Of a stretch of 64,000 nt of DNA, positions 12,305-23,087 are shown one piece after another; the first letter of the stretch is position 1, and each line of letters opens with the position of its first letter. Both the position numbers and the translations under genes were made by a program. Where the stretch lies: NCBI GenBank assembly GCA_028291545.1, contig JAQGHR010000065.1, forward strand, positions 1 through 64,000. The letters run 5' to 3'. Source of the DNA: Planctomycetota bacterium. GTDB lineage: Bacteria > Planctomycetota > Planctomycetia > Isosphaerales > Isosphaeraceae. A model generated the notes under the pieces. That model searched no databases and was not told the origin of the DNA. It saw only the letters and a program-made list of their open reading frames with translations.

Positions 12305-12374
12305 CGCAGTTCTCGGTTGGCAGTTCGCAGCCCACAATTCGCCGTTGAACGGAATCAACGGCGAACCGCGAACG
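12305..12374. repeat. Degenerate TTCGCGG-family inverted repeat, copy 3
   Basis: The tuf-rpmG gap contains CAGTTCGCAG-type units and a short inverted pair, TTCGCCGTTGA (12339-12349) and TCAACGGCGAA (12355-12365). It resembles the copies at 8736 and 10457 but is eroded. Confidence 0.5.
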
Positions 12375-12379
12375 GTGAA

Positions 12380-13591
<1,212 letters not shown>

Positions 13592-13760
13592 CTGATGAAC
13601 GCCTCTTTAGCTCAACGCCTCGCGGCGTCTCTCGTCGAAGATGGCGGTCGGGTACCTCACCCGGCCACCCCAAAGTCAACGTGGTCAATCTCTCAGATCA
13701 TACCGACAACGGGCGGGACGGAGTCGGCCGTCCATCGTGGGTTGGTCGGCCCGATCCGAA

Positions 13761-13833
<73 letters not shown>

Positions 13834-13955
13834 GTGTTTTTGATCGATCTGAAAGGATTCGTGTTTCCGAAGGGGACTCACCCGAGGGGGAGGGAAAAGT
13901 TTTTTGGTCGGTGCTCGGTCAAGCTTGATCCTGGGAGACCCCGTCCTGTCGCGAG

Positions 13956-14026
13956 AGCGGGTGATGGGAATCGAACCCACGTTGCCTGCTTGGAAGGCAG
14001 GTACTCTACCATTGAGTTACACCCGC
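13956..14026 (-). tRNA. tRNA-Gly (anticodon UCC)
   Basis: A 71-base cloverleaf with acceptor GCGGGTG, anticodon stem CCTGC/GCAGG, loop CTTCCAA and T-arm GTGGG/CCCAT. Anticodon TCC. It corresponds to glyT in the E. coli order. Confidence 0.95.
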
Positions 14027-14199
14027 GTGCGGGACGCGCCGGCCGAGGAGTCTTCCCCGGAGGGAGGCCATCGCAAAGGGCGAAATCCGCAGCGCTGTCC
14101 GATCGGGCCGGTCGTCATTTGGGGGTCGTCTATCGATGTCCTCGTGACTGGGCTGGTCGTCGTGTCCGTCGTTCCTTACCGGACCGATCCGGCTGGCAA

Positions 14200-14281
14200 T
14201 GGGTGGTGCAGGATTCGAACCTGCGAAGGCAGTGCCAGCAGATTTACAGTCTGCCCCCTTTGGCCGCTTGGGTAACCACCC
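14200..14281 (-). tRNA. tRNA-Tyr (anticodon GUA)
   Basis: An 82-base type II tRNA with a long variable arm. Acceptor GGGTGGT/ACCACCC, anticodon stem GCAGA/TCTGC, loop CTGTAAA, T-loop TTCGAAT. Anticodon GTA. It corresponds to tyrU. Confidence 0.95.
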
Positions 14282-14350
14282 GGGTCAAAGCCCGATCGTG
14301 CGTCCAACCGAGGGCCGCGTCATCTTTCCCTCGCTCTGCTCGCCGTGCAG

Positions 14351-14423
14351 AGCTGGCGGTGAGAGTCGAACTCACAACCTACGGTTTACAAAACCGTTGC
14401 TCTGCCGATTGAGCTACGCCAGC
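14351..14423 (-). tRNA. tRNA-Thr (anticodon UGU)
   Basis: A 73-base cloverleaf with acceptor GCTGGCG, anticodon stem ACGGT/ACCGT, loop TTTGTAA and T-loop TTCGACT. Anticodon TGT. It is the first gene of the tRNA-tuf block, corresponding to thrU. Confidence 0.95.
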
Positions 14424-14447
14424 GACCAGCAGGCCGTGAAACTCCTT

Positions 14448-14475
14448 ACTATACAACCTCGCCCCGGCGATGCAA
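14448..14475 (-). promoter_or_regulatory. Sigma-70-like promoter for the tRNA-tuf block
   Basis: On the minus strand TTGCAT (14470-14475) and TATAGT (14448-14453) are separated by 16 bases. The -10 box ends 25 bases before the first tRNA, so transcription would begin about 18 bases upstream of tRNA-Thr(UGU). No other comparably good match was seen in the 14424-14762 gap. Confidence 0.65.
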
Positions 14476-14762
14476 GCACTTTCCTTCGCCGTAGGCCCAT
14501 TTCCCCTGTCGCCCGCATCGCCTTTTCAGCGAACACGACCGCATCTCCCGACCGGGAACCCTCAAGGCCCCCGACCCGACGCGGTCGAGCTCGTTCCAGG
14601 CGCAGCCGAACGCCGCGCAATGAGCAGGAATCATCCTACACGTCCCCCAGGTCGTTCGGCAAGAGGGGGATCTGGAAAAACGTCATTTCGCTGCTAGCGG
14701 TGGGGTGGGGAGGACACTCTTCCCCTGGAAACGCTGGGGGCTTCTCTTCCTGGGCTCGCCTC

Positions 14763-16634
14763 TCATGGCGCGGATTTCTTCCGATGAACCCGGATCTCGT
14801 GATCGGTAAACGTCGAGTGTGGCATGGGTCCGGTGGCGGGGGGCATATGGCAGGAGATGCAGCCCTGGGAGGGATTGACGGGGCACGTCACGCGGCGGGC
14901 GGTCGCGGGCAGGCGCGGGGTGGCATGGGAGGAAATGGTCATGGCGTGCGGGCTCGCGGGCGAGGACTCGGGGCCGTGGCAGGCCAGGCATTTCGCCTCA
15001 TAGAAGCGGGCGGATTTCTCGGCGTCGCGGTGCGGGCTATGGCAGGTGACGCAACTCAGGTTGCCTTCGGACTTCTGGACGCAGCGGCTCATGGGCAGCG
15101 TGGTGGCCTGGAACCGCAGGAGGAAGGATGGGTTGTTCGGGGGGATGGGGCGGTCGCCGAGACCATGGCACTGGCCGCAGAGCTGGGTCACGGCCTCCGA
15201 CGAGCCGAGCCGGGGGCGGCCGATGGCGGGGTCGGGGAACGACGAGGCGACGGCGGCCAGGTGGTTGCCGGCCGGTCCGTGGCAGCGTTCACAGCCGATG
15301 GCGTGGTCGGCCGCCTCGGGACCGGTCTTGTCGAAAATCGCGCGAAAATTGGTCGTGTGGCAGTTCAGGCAGGTGTGGATCGAGTCCCCAGACTGGGCCT
15401 GGCCCAGGAATTCGTGGGGATCGCCGGGGACGGGCGTGTGGCCGGTGGTCACGTCCCAGAGCCCGCCATGGTCGTAGTACGAGAGGCGGTGTTCGCGATA
15501 TGTCCCGTCGTCGTCGCGGCCCACCAGGGTGAAGGCGCGGTCGCCTGAGCCCAGGATGAATGCGATCACGTCGTGGAGTTTCTGGTCTCCCACCCGCGTC
15601 GTCGCCTCGATCCGCCCGCCCAGCCGTTCCAGGGTGTGGATGACTTTGGGGTCGTGGGGATCGGGAAGGGGCGTCGCGGGGAGGACCAGATCAGGACGCT
15701 CCTCGGCCCGGCGGAAGGTCTGCGCATGACGGCTGGATTGCTGGGTGTGGTGGATCCCTTTGTGGCACTCGGCACAGCTTGCCGCGCCGACGTACGGGGC
15801 GGGCTCGCGATCGTCGAACGGCCGCGACGCATCGCTTCCAGATCGAGCGAGTGCTTCGTTGGCGGCCGGGATGTCGCCGGCCTGAAGCGAGGCGCGGCTC
15901 ATGAGCCACCAGGCTTCGAGATCGAGGCTAGAAGCAGGCACGGCCTGGAGTTGTGTCTTCGCCTCGATGGGCCGATGGGCCTTGAGCAGTGCCCGCGCGA
16001 GGAGCTTCCGAACGTCCGCCGGAGATCGGTCCGCCCCCTTCAGCTCGGGATCTCGCCCGATCGCGTGTTCCAGGGGCGCGATTGCCCCGACCGGATCATG
16101 CGCCTGGTCGCGAGCCAGGCCCAGGAGCACGTCGGCCCGAACATCCCAGGCGGGATTCTTGGTGAGGGGTTCGAGCAGGTAGGCGGCATCACCGGGCCGC
16201 CCCTCGTCCAGCGCGATCTTGGCCAGTTCCCGCCGCGCCTCGGGGTGGTCGCGTTGATCCTGCAAGACGAATTGCAGGGCCTCTTTCGCGTCGTTCCGGC
16301 GTCCCTCACGAATCAAGGCCAGCGCGAGGATCAGGTTATCCTCCGGTTGCATCGCCTCGGCACGGAGCCTCTGGAAGATGCGTTTCGCGGTGTCGTCCTG
16401 ACCCTGTCTTCCGGAGGCTCTGGCGAGCAGGCGGAGGGCGTCTGGATCGTCTTTCCGGGTGATGAGCACGGCCCTTGCCTGGGCCTCCGCGCGCTTCCAG
16501 TCGCCGCGATCGTAGGCGTCCCGAGCGATCGCCAGCGGGTCGGGTGCGCGGCCAGGCCAGGCCCACAAGACCCCCCCTGCCCCGATGGCGACGATGGCCG
16601 CGACCGCTCCCCACGCTCTCCGCCGGCTGGTCAT
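14763..16634 (-). CDS. TPR-containing seven-heme c-type cytochrome
   Basis: A 623-residue exported protein. The start at 16634 (MTSRRRAWG) has GGGGAGG upstream and gives an N-terminal hydrophobic anchor; the longer frame runs into a dispersed repeat. Residues 30-270 are TPR-type helical repeats. The C-terminal half has seven CxxCH heme sites: CAECH, CLNCH, CERCH, CGQCH, CVTCH, CLACH and CISCH, with extra His residues as likely sixth ligands. This spacing resembles the cytochrome c554/multiheme families in periplasmic electron transfer. A second seven-heme protein at 35291-37231 has the same modules in the opposite order. The redox partner is unknown. Confidence 0.88.
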   Translation of the reverse strand: MTSRRRAWGAVAAIVAIGAGGVLWAWPGRAPDPLAIARDAYDRGDWKRAEAQARAVLITRKDDPDALRLLARASGRQGQDDTAKRIFQRLRAEAMQPEDNLILALALIREGRRNDAKEALQFVLQDQRDHPEARRELAKIALDEGRPGDAAYLLEPLTKNPAWDVRADVLLGLARDQAHDPVGAIAPLEHAIGRDPELKGADRSPADVRKLLARALLKAHRPIEAKTQLQAVPASSLDLEAWWLMSRASLQAGDIPAANEALARSGSDASRPFDDREPAPYVGAASCAECHKGIHHTQQSSRHAQTFRRAEERPDLVLPATPLPDPHDPKVIHTLERLGGRIEATTRVGDQKLHDVIAFILGSGDRAFTLVGRDDDGTYREHRLSYYDHGGLWDVTTGHTPVPGDPHEFLGQAQSGDSIHTCLNCHTTNFRAIFDKTGPEAADHAIGCERCHGPAGNHLAAVASSFPDPAIGRPRLGSSEAVTQLCGQCHGLGDRPIPPNNPSFLLRFQATTLPMSRCVQKSEGNLSCVTCHSPHRDAEKSARFYEAKCLACHGPESSPASPHAMTISSHATPRLPATARRVTCPVNPSQGCISCHMPPATGPMPHSTFTDHEIRVHRKKSAP

Positions 16635-16700
16635 GCGATCGAATTCCTCCCCGCATCTAATATAGTCGGGGCATCGCGAGATCGCATCATCAAGAAGCGG

Positions 16701-16852
16701 TTTCACGCAGAGGCGGGGAGGCGCAGAGAAGACGGAGAAGAGGGGGAGAAGAGATTTGGATAGGAAATCACGTGGTCGGGACATCTATTGACTGCGCCAG
16801 CCTGCTACTCGTCCCCCTCTTCTCCTCTGCGCCTCCCCGCCTCTGCGTGAAA
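16701..16852. repeat. Inverted repeat of the TTCACGCAGAG family, copy A
   Basis: A 28-bp perfect inverted pair (16701-16728 and 16825-16852) with partly matching flanks, 96 bases apart. It lies between two divergent genes. The locus-specific spelling GGTTTCAC and GAGGCGCAGAG occurs in both arms. Confidence 0.88.
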
Positions 16853-16978
16853 CCTCTTCGATTTCCTGACTCCCGTCCTCCCGCCTGTTCGTCCTCTCGA
16901 ATTGACAGGGATCGGGATGGGCCACTACAGTCGGCGGGGTTGGGATCGGGGATCGGAGGATCAGGAAGGGGGCTAGGG

Positions 16979-18325
16979 ATGGCTCGGATCGCGATTCGTG
17001 CGTGGGTGCTGCTGGTCGGGCTCGCAGGCATCGGGGCGAGAGCCGACGACGGCGTGATGCTTCGGGAGGAGGCGACGGGTGCGACTCAGGTCCTGATCGA
17101 GATGAAGGCCCAGGGCGAGTCGCGCCCGGAACTGCCGCCGGGCTCACCCAAGGATGCGCCGGTGGCCAAGCCCGTGCCGTTGAGGATCGAGGCTCGGCTC
17201 GATTTCCTCGAGCGCGTGGTGAGTCGCGATGCGGCGGGGCTGCCGAAGCGGGCGGCCCGCCGGGTGGTCGAGGCGGCGACGGCGCTGGGGGAGCCGCAGG
17301 GCAGGCTGCTCAGGCTCCGGCCCGAGGTGGCGATCTTGATCGCGGAGCGTCGCGAGGCCGGGGTCATTGTCTACAGCGCCGGAGGTCCGCTCACGCGGTG
17401 GGAACTGGAGATGGTCCAGGTGCCCGGCGACCCGATGGCCCTGGCGGGCCTGCTGCCGACGAAGGCGGTGAAGGTCGGCGATCGGTGGCCGGTGTCGACC
17501 GAGGCGGCGCGGAACCTATCGGACTACGACACGATCAAGACCAACGGCCTGGAGGCGAAGCTCGAATCGCTCGACGAGGCCGAGGCCAAGATCCGCCTGG
17601 GCGGATCGGTCGTCGGCTCGGCCCGGGGCGGCGAGGGCGCGATCGGCTTCCTCGGGCTCGTGACGTTCGATCGCAAGGCCAGGCGGATGAGCACGATCAA
17701 GCTGACCCGCCAGGAGACGCGGAAGGAGGGGCTCGTCGAGTTCGGGCTGGCCGTCAAGAGTACACTGACGATCGAACGGTCCGCGTGCGAGACGCCCAAG
17801 GAACTCTCGGACGACGCGATCGCCACCCTGCCCCGCGAGGACGACCCCAGGCGGGAGTGGCTCTTGCTCGCGGCTCCCGACGCCAAGTACACGCTGGAGC
17901 ACGATCGGGACTGGCACCTGACCCGAGAGAACGCCCGGCAGATCGTGCTGAAACGGATTGAGGCGGGGGAGCTGGTGGCCCAGTGCAACCTCGCCGTCGG
18001 GCCGAACGCGGGCAAGGGGCGGCATCAAGACCTGGAGGAATTCCGCGCGGACGTCAAGAAGGCCCTGGGCGCGAGGTTCACGCAGATCGTCGGCGCGGGC
18101 GACGTCGACGGCGGGCCGAACAGCGGATTTCTGTACAAGGTCGCCGTCGCGGGCCAGGAGGGCGATCTCGGCGTACTCTGGTACTATTATCTGATCGCGA
18201 GCCCGGAGGGAGACCAGCTTCTGGCGACGTTCACGCTCGATCAGGGCTCCGAGAAGCGTTTCGGCAACGCCGATCGGGAGATTTTGAGTACGCTGGAATG
18301 GAAAGCGGTGGCCGGGAAGAAGTAG
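16979..18325 (+). CDS. Exported hypothetical protein
   Basis: 448 residues. The start at 16979 gives a clear signal peptide (RIAIRAWVLLVGLAGIGARA, cleavage near ARA-DD); the longer frame begins in a repeat. The mature part is mixed alpha/beta with no catalytic motif I recognise. It ends in a domain (WHLTRENARQIVLKRIEAGELVAQCNL onward) reminiscent of small periplasmic lipid-transfer-like folds, and the next gene has a comparable C-terminal part. The two form a same-strand pair of probable relatives. No function is assigned. Confidence 0.75.
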   Translation: MARIAIRAWVLLVGLAGIGARADDGVMLREEATGATQVLIEMKAQGESRPELPPGSPKDAPVAKPVPLRIEARLDFLERVVSRDAAGLPKRAARRVVEAATALGEPQGRLLRLRPEVAILIAERREAGVIVYSAGGPLTRWELEMVQVPGDPMALAGLLPTKAVKVGDRWPVSTEAARNLSDYDTIKTNGLEAKLESLDEAEAKIRLGGSVVGSARGGEGAIGFLGLVTFDRKARRMSTIKLTRQETRKEGLVEFGLAVKSTLTIERSACETPKELSDDAIATLPREDDPRREWLLLAAPDAKYTLEHDRDWHLTRENARQIVLKRIEAGELVAQCNLAVGPNAGKGRHQDLEEFRADVKKALGARFTQIVGAGDVDGGPNSGFLYKVAVAGQEGDLGVLWYYYLIASPEGDQLLATFTLDQGSEKRFGNADREILSTLEWKAVAGKK

Positions 18326-18521
18326 AGTACAGGGTATTGTCGGTCTCGAACTCTGGTGAACCGGTTCGATCCGCGATCGGTCGGGGACGATCCGTCCCGC
18401 GGCCGCACAGGTGGACCATCCACCTCCCCGATCCGAGGGCGACCGCTTAGATTGGAGTAAGCGGATCTGGGCGGCCGGTTCGCGAGGGTCATGGAACACG
18501 CAACGAAAGAGGAACACCGGT

Positions 18522-20108
18522 ATGAGGCATCGACGTCCGGGCGAATTCGCCGCGATCGGCCTCCTCGTCTCGCTCGCCACGGTTTTCGGGCCGGCCTTGT
18601 TCGTGAGGTCGCAGGGTGTGCTGGCGCAGACGCCGGCGCCGCCGACCAATCCGGCTCAAACCACGCCGAAACCGTCCGACCCCGCCCGGCCCAAGGTGGC
18701 GGCTCCGGCCGACACCGAGGCGCAAGAGTCGCTGCTCCCGCCCATGGTCGGCAGCCTGACGGCGAAGTATCGGTTGCAGGAGCGATTCACGAGCAAGGAC
18801 GTGAAATCGGATTCCGGACTGCTCGGCCAGTATCAGGTCGGCTTCCGCGAGAAGATCTCGGTCGACGATGCGCCCGACAAGGAGCCTCGGATCACCCACG
18901 CGATCTACACCGAACGGCCCGCGGTGGTCAGCCCGGTGGATGATAAGCAGGTCAACGATCTCGTGCGCCACTACACGTTGGTCAAGATCACGCCCGACAC
19001 GGTCAAGAATCGCAAGGACCAGAAGCTCTACGACGACCTGTCGATCTGGTATCGCCGCGAGTCGATCGATACGCCGCCCCAGGTGCTCGTGCTGACGCCG
19101 AAGCGGACGTTGCGGGAAGAAGAATATACCTTCGCGATCACGTACGATTTCGTCACCAACTTCGCCTATCTACTGCCGGATCGGCCGGTACAGATTGCCG
19201 ACACGTGGAAGGTGGAGCGGGCCGGCGCCATGGCGCTGATCAATGACGAGCATGTCCGGGGCGGCAAGCTCACCGGCAAGCTGACCGAGATCCGCAACCA
19301 TGGCAGCGTCAAGGGGATGCACCTGGCGATCATCAACATCACCGGGAAGCTGGAGACCTCCGACAGTCGCGTGACCGGCGACATCGCCGTCAACGCCCGG
19401 CTCCAGTTCGCGTTCATGCCGGTCACGGCGCAGGACGGGCGAGAAATCGAGGCGTTCGGCGCGATCGAGAAGCTGAGCCTGGCGCAGGCCTCGGAATACA
19501 GCGCCCCCGGCCTGACGAAGTCCAAGGCCGCCCGGCGCGAGCTGATCTTCGAGCGCAAGCGTCCGGGGCCGGAGCCGCTCCTGGCGATCCCCAATCCGAT
19601 CCCCAAGGCCACGCCCGAGAACTCCTGGCTGACGTTCACTGATACCAAGGGGCGGTTCCAGTTCCGCCATCCCCAGGAATTTCAGCCCGATACCACGCGC
19701 AACACGCGGGGGACGGTCGTCCTCGCGCGATTCCATTCCGACCTCGATGATGACATCGTCACCTTGGAATTCGTCGAGAAGCCCCAGGCCCGGCCCGAGA
19801 CGTTGTTCAAGCAGCTTGTCGATGACTGGCGCTCGAAGGGCGTCGAAGTCGTGGGCGGTCAGCCCGAGAAGTTGCCCGCCGCCGACTGGCCCGGGATGTC
19901 CGTCCACCACATGGAGGCCGCCCTCAAACCGCCCGACCAGGGTGGCCGGCCGGCGGCTCGCCCGTATGTCGATGCGTACTCGGTCCAATTCCCCCGCAAT
20001 GTTGCCATCCAGATCACCGCGACGACCTTCCAGGAGGATCCGGCCCCCTTCCGCGACCAGGTCCGCGGGATGCTCAAGACCCTCCGGCTCGGCGAGGCCA
20101 ACCCGTAG
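18522..20108 (+). CDS. Exported hypothetical protein
   Basis: 528 residues, starting at 18522 with AGAGGA upstream and an N-terminal signal segment ending near VLAQ. A Pro/Ala-rich linker to residue 75 leads into a large beta-rich domain, and a C-terminal part (WLTFTDTKGRFQFRHPQEF onward) resembles the end of the preceding protein. It lies about 200 bases downstream on the same strand. Both are probably periplasmic. No enzyme motif was seen. Confidence 0.75.
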   Translation: MRHRRPGEFAAIGLLVSLATVFGPALFVRSQGVLAQTPAPPTNPAQTTPKPSDPARPKVAAPADTEAQESLLPPMVGSLTAKYRLQERFTSKDVKSDSGLLGQYQVGFREKISVDDAPDKEPRITHAIYTERPAVVSPVDDKQVNDLVRHYTLVKITPDTVKNRKDQKLYDDLSIWYRRESIDTPPQVLVLTPKRTLREEEYTFAITYDFVTNFAYLLPDRPVQIADTWKVERAGAMALINDEHVRGGKLTGKLTEIRNHGSVKGMHLAIINITGKLETSDSRVTGDIAVNARLQFAFMPVTAQDGREIEAFGAIEKLSLAQASEYSAPGLTKSKAARRELIFERKRPGPEPLLAIPNPIPKATPENSWLTFTDTKGRFQFRHPQEFQPDTTRNTRGTVVLARFHSDLDDDIVTLEFVEKPQARPETLFKQLVDDWRSKGVEVVGGQPEKLPAADWPGMSVHHMEAALKPPDQGGRPAARPYVDAYSVQFPRNVAIQITATTFQEDPAPFRDQVRGMLKTLRLGEANP

Positions 20109-20112
20109 CCAG

Positions 20113-21045
20113 TCAGAAGCCGGTATGCCCCCACCGATTGGCCATCTTGAGGTTCCAACCCTCGGTGATTGTTGACGGCAGATCGCCACGATGGAGCAGA
20201 ACGTTGCCTTGGCCGAAGACCTCAAGGTCGTCGAGATCGTGGCACCTGGCGGGATCAAGCTCGATCCGCCAGGCACGATAGCCCCACGAATTGAGCAGCG
20301 CCATGAGCGATTTCGTGCCGCTTCCGAGCATTTCGAGAGCCTCGCGATTCACCTCCATCAAGATGATCGGCGAGTCTCGTTCGAGAGTCGCGGCCGCCCC
20401 TCTCAGGGTGTGGGCCTCGGCCCCTTCGACGTCCATCTTGATGACGTCGACCCGGTTGATGGCCTGTTCGCGGACATAATCGTCCAGGCGGATCGCTTTG
20501 GCCTCATAGCTGAGCGTGTTCTCAGGCATGGCGGAGGAGACGTGGAACGATCCGTTGTTGTTCATTGAATCGGCGGGTAACTGGAATCTGAGCGTGGTCG
20601 CCTCGTGCCAGGTGGCGACCCGGTTCAGTTGGACATTCTGGAGCTTATTGCGCTGGACGTTCCGCGAGAGGCGCTGGTAGTTGATTTCCACCGGCTCGAA
20701 GGAATGCACGTGACCGGTCGGCCCGACCGCTGTCGAAGCGAGCATCGTGTACTGACCGATGTTGGCCCCGACGTCCAGGACGGTCATCCCCGGTTGGAGC
20801 AGGCGGAAGAAGATGAACGATTCGACATCTTCGTAGATCCCACTGAAGTAAATGTGCCTGAGCACCTCGTCGCGGATGTCGCACTCGACGACGCATCCAT
20901 TCGGGAGGTGTCCCATCAGCGAATCGGACTCCGCGAGGCTCGGGCCAATCTTCTGAATCCATTGGTAGCGAAGTCCCGGTGCCTTCCCGATTTTAGCCCA
21001 TTTGCGGAGCAGACCTCGAGTCACCGATCGAGCGATCTTATTCAT
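20113..21045 (-). CDS. FkbM-family methyltransferase
   Basis: A 310-residue SAM-dependent methyltransferase. Motif I is VLDVGANIGQYT near residue 90, followed by HSFEPVEINYQRL, then IKMDVEGAEAHTLRG and ILMEVN, all standard for the FkbM group that O-methylates sugars. The ATG at 21045 is chosen; a TTG at 21054 is closer to GGAGG and remains possible. The stop is five bases from the convergent gene's stop. It is the first of four minus-strand genes (20.1-25.9 kb) with glycan-modifying signatures. Confidence 0.88.
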   Translation of the reverse strand: MNKIARSVTRGLLRKWAKIGKAPGLRYQWIQKIGPSLAESDSLMGHLPNGCVVECDIRDEVLRHIYFSGIYEDVESFIFFRLLQPGMTVLDVGANIGQYTMLASTAVGPTGHVHSFEPVEINYQRLSRNVQRNKLQNVQLNRVATWHEATTLRFQLPADSMNNNGSFHVSSAMPENTLSYEAKAIRLDDYVREQAINRVDVIKMDVEGAEAHTLRGAAATLERDSPIILMEVNREALEMLGSGTKSLMALLNSWGYRAWRIELDPARCHDLDDLEVFGQGNVLLHRGDLPSTITEGWNLKMANRWGHTGF

Positions 21046-21103
21046 GAGTCCCAATCGACCTCCACGAGGTTGTTGTCACCAGGCGCGCTCCCGCGGACCG
21101 GGC

Positions 21104-22924
21104 TTATTCGTGATTGCTTTTTGATTCATGCCCCGGGGCTACGGTCACCCCGGCCCGCTCCCACAGGTCCCAGTACCGCCCTCGTTCGAGAAGGGTCCAG
21201 CCGCCGCCAGGGGGGACCTGACTTGCCGAGCCCGCGAAGTAACGAACCCGGAACCGATCCAGCGCAGCCTGAGGATTGACCCTGGCCGCATCGTATTCCG
21301 ACAGGAGGTTGGCCAGCCGCCGTGCGCGCTCCGAGGGATCGCGTAACCAGGGCCCCCAGTCTCGCTTCATCTCCTCATCATGCTTGGAAGCGAAGGTGGA
21401 GCGAGGGATGCCGTTCAGGCAAGCGTCGAGCGCGATTCTTGCATCCCACTCGTCATTGCTGGTGAGCGAGCTATGGTTGATCACGTTATGGGACAGAGGA
21501 AACTGACGTTCCAGGACGAGGGCCATGTTGACGAACGCGGGCTGCCCGGCGATGACCGAATGGGGTGCCAGTGTAACGGCTCCGGCCGCGCGACGTTGGG
21601 TCCGGTATCGGTCGTAGTCGCCCAGGTACTGCCGTGTCTGGCTGGTTCGCATCGCCTCTTCGGCCCGAAGCCAGAGACCGAGAGCCAGATACACCGCGGT
21701 TGCCCCCAGCACCGCCCAGAACGCTTGGCGAGGCCAGTTTCGGACTCGGCTCAACTCACCCTGGATCAGCAGCAACAGGAGCAGGAACAGGGCCGGGCCC
21801 GCGGCATATTGCCAGTGAAAATTCTGGATCTGCATCCCCGAGACCACCTGCTGATTTAACAACAGCGTGCCCGACGTTGCCAAACACCAGATATAAAGAA
21901 GATCCTTCCTGCGAAACCAGACCCAAGCCAGACTGAAGGTCAGGAGGAGGATCGATGTGGACGGGAAGACGATCTCGCTCAGTCGCTTGATCGGTAAGAA
22001 CGTATCAAGTCGCGGACCATAGTCGGGAACCGACGCCGCCTTGAGTCGCATGCCGCCGAGAACAGCCGGCAGACCGATCAACGAGCCAAGGATGCCGACG
22101 CTCAGATACGTCTTTCGGTTCCGCGCGTCCAGCAAGATGGCCAGCGCCAGGCCAAGCCCGGCCGCGGTCCAGAAATAAAAATAGGCGTGGATCAGCAAAC
22201 CGAGACCCGCGCTGGCCGCAAGGATTCGGGGCCATGTGGGCCGGGCCAGCGCCCGGCCGAGGAACCCGAGGTAGAGGAGCAGGTAGATAAGACTCAGTCC
22301 GGGCGTGGCAATTCGCCATTCCGTATGAATCCGGGGAAAGGAATTAAATAGCCCCGCGCCATGGCCGGTCAGAAGCTGAACCATGACCTTGGACTGCCGC
22401 AGCAGGGGCGTGCCGAAGACCAGGCCGATATCGCACATCAGGACCACCGCGAGTGCCGCCGCGACCGAGGGCCGCTTCACGTACTGGCGGAGCACGAAGT
22501 ACCACCCGAGCGGAACTGTGACTCCGGCGAACAGTCGCCAGGCAAGATTGACGCCCATCGGCCCCCATCCCAGCGCCTTGGCGAACATGACGCCCGGTAC
22601 CATCTGAAGCCAGGGATAGATCGCTAGCCCGCCCGTGGGGCGAGCCGGGTCCGCCAGCGAAGTCGGATGATCAAAGTAGGCCTGACTGCCGATCGGCATA
22701 TAGAGCGTCATATCGTCGCCATCGGCGATGTAGACGAACTCGCCGAGGGACCACGACCAGAGTAAATACGGCAAGGTTGCCATCAGCAGGCCCACCGCGA
22801 CGCAGAGAGTCACCGCAAGGACGTCCGGCCACCAGCCTTGGGAGGGCAGTTTGTCTGGCGATGCCGTGGTCGCTCCTCGCCCATTCGCCGGGATGGCCTC
22901 AGCGGACTTCGAAGGATCGATCAT
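21104..22924 (-). CDS. Polytopic membrane protein, possible glycosyltransferase-like
   Basis: A 606-residue protein with about 10-12 hydrophobic helices between residues 40 and 430 and a soluble C-terminal domain of about 170 residues. A DGDD motif lies between the first helices, where GT-C enzymes carry their acidic active-site residues, and the C-terminal end describes a compact alpha/beta domain. The fold is suggestive of a GT-C or oligosaccharide-assembly protein, but no specific family is recognised. It sits between a methyltransferase and an epimerase, so a surface-glycan role is inferred. Confidence 0.65.
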   Translation of the reverse strand: MIDPSKSAEAIPANGRGATTASPDKLPSQGWWPDVLAVTLCVAVGLLMATLPYLLWSWSLGEFVYIADGDDMTLYMPIGSQAYFDHPTSLADPARPTGGLAIYPWLQMVPGVMFAKALGWGPMGVNLAWRLFAGVTVPLGWYFVLRQYVKRPSVAAALAVVLMCDIGLVFGTPLLRQSKVMVQLLTGHGAGLFNSFPRIHTEWRIATPGLSLIYLLLYLGFLGRALARPTWPRILAASAGLGLLIHAYFYFWTAAGLGLALAILLDARNRKTYLSVGILGSLIGLPAVLGGMRLKAASVPDYGPRLDTFLPIKRLSEIVFPSTSILLLTFSLAWVWFRRKDLLYIWCLATSGTLLLNQQVVSGMQIQNFHWQYAAGPALFLLLLLLIQGELSRVRNWPRQAFWAVLGATAVYLALGLWLRAEEAMRTSQTRQYLGDYDRYRTQRRAAGAVTLAPHSVIAGQPAFVNMALVLERQFPLSHNVINHSSLTSNDEWDARIALDACLNGIPRSTFASKHDEEMKRDWGPWLRDPSERARRLANLLSEYDAARVNPQAALDRFRVRYFAGSASQVPPGGGWTLLERGRYWDLWERAGVTVAPGHESKSNHE

Positions 22925-23087
22925 GAAAACTCGGTTACCTCGTGTCGTGAGTTGCAAGTTCGTCGAAGGACTCGGTAGCGCATTTCAGCGACGCTGGGGC
23001 CTGATCTACGCTTGATTCTCGCCCTGGGCGATAGAGCGAACTCGCAATGGGGGACACTCGCTCGCGTGGTCCCTGGCTGACTCGGCG

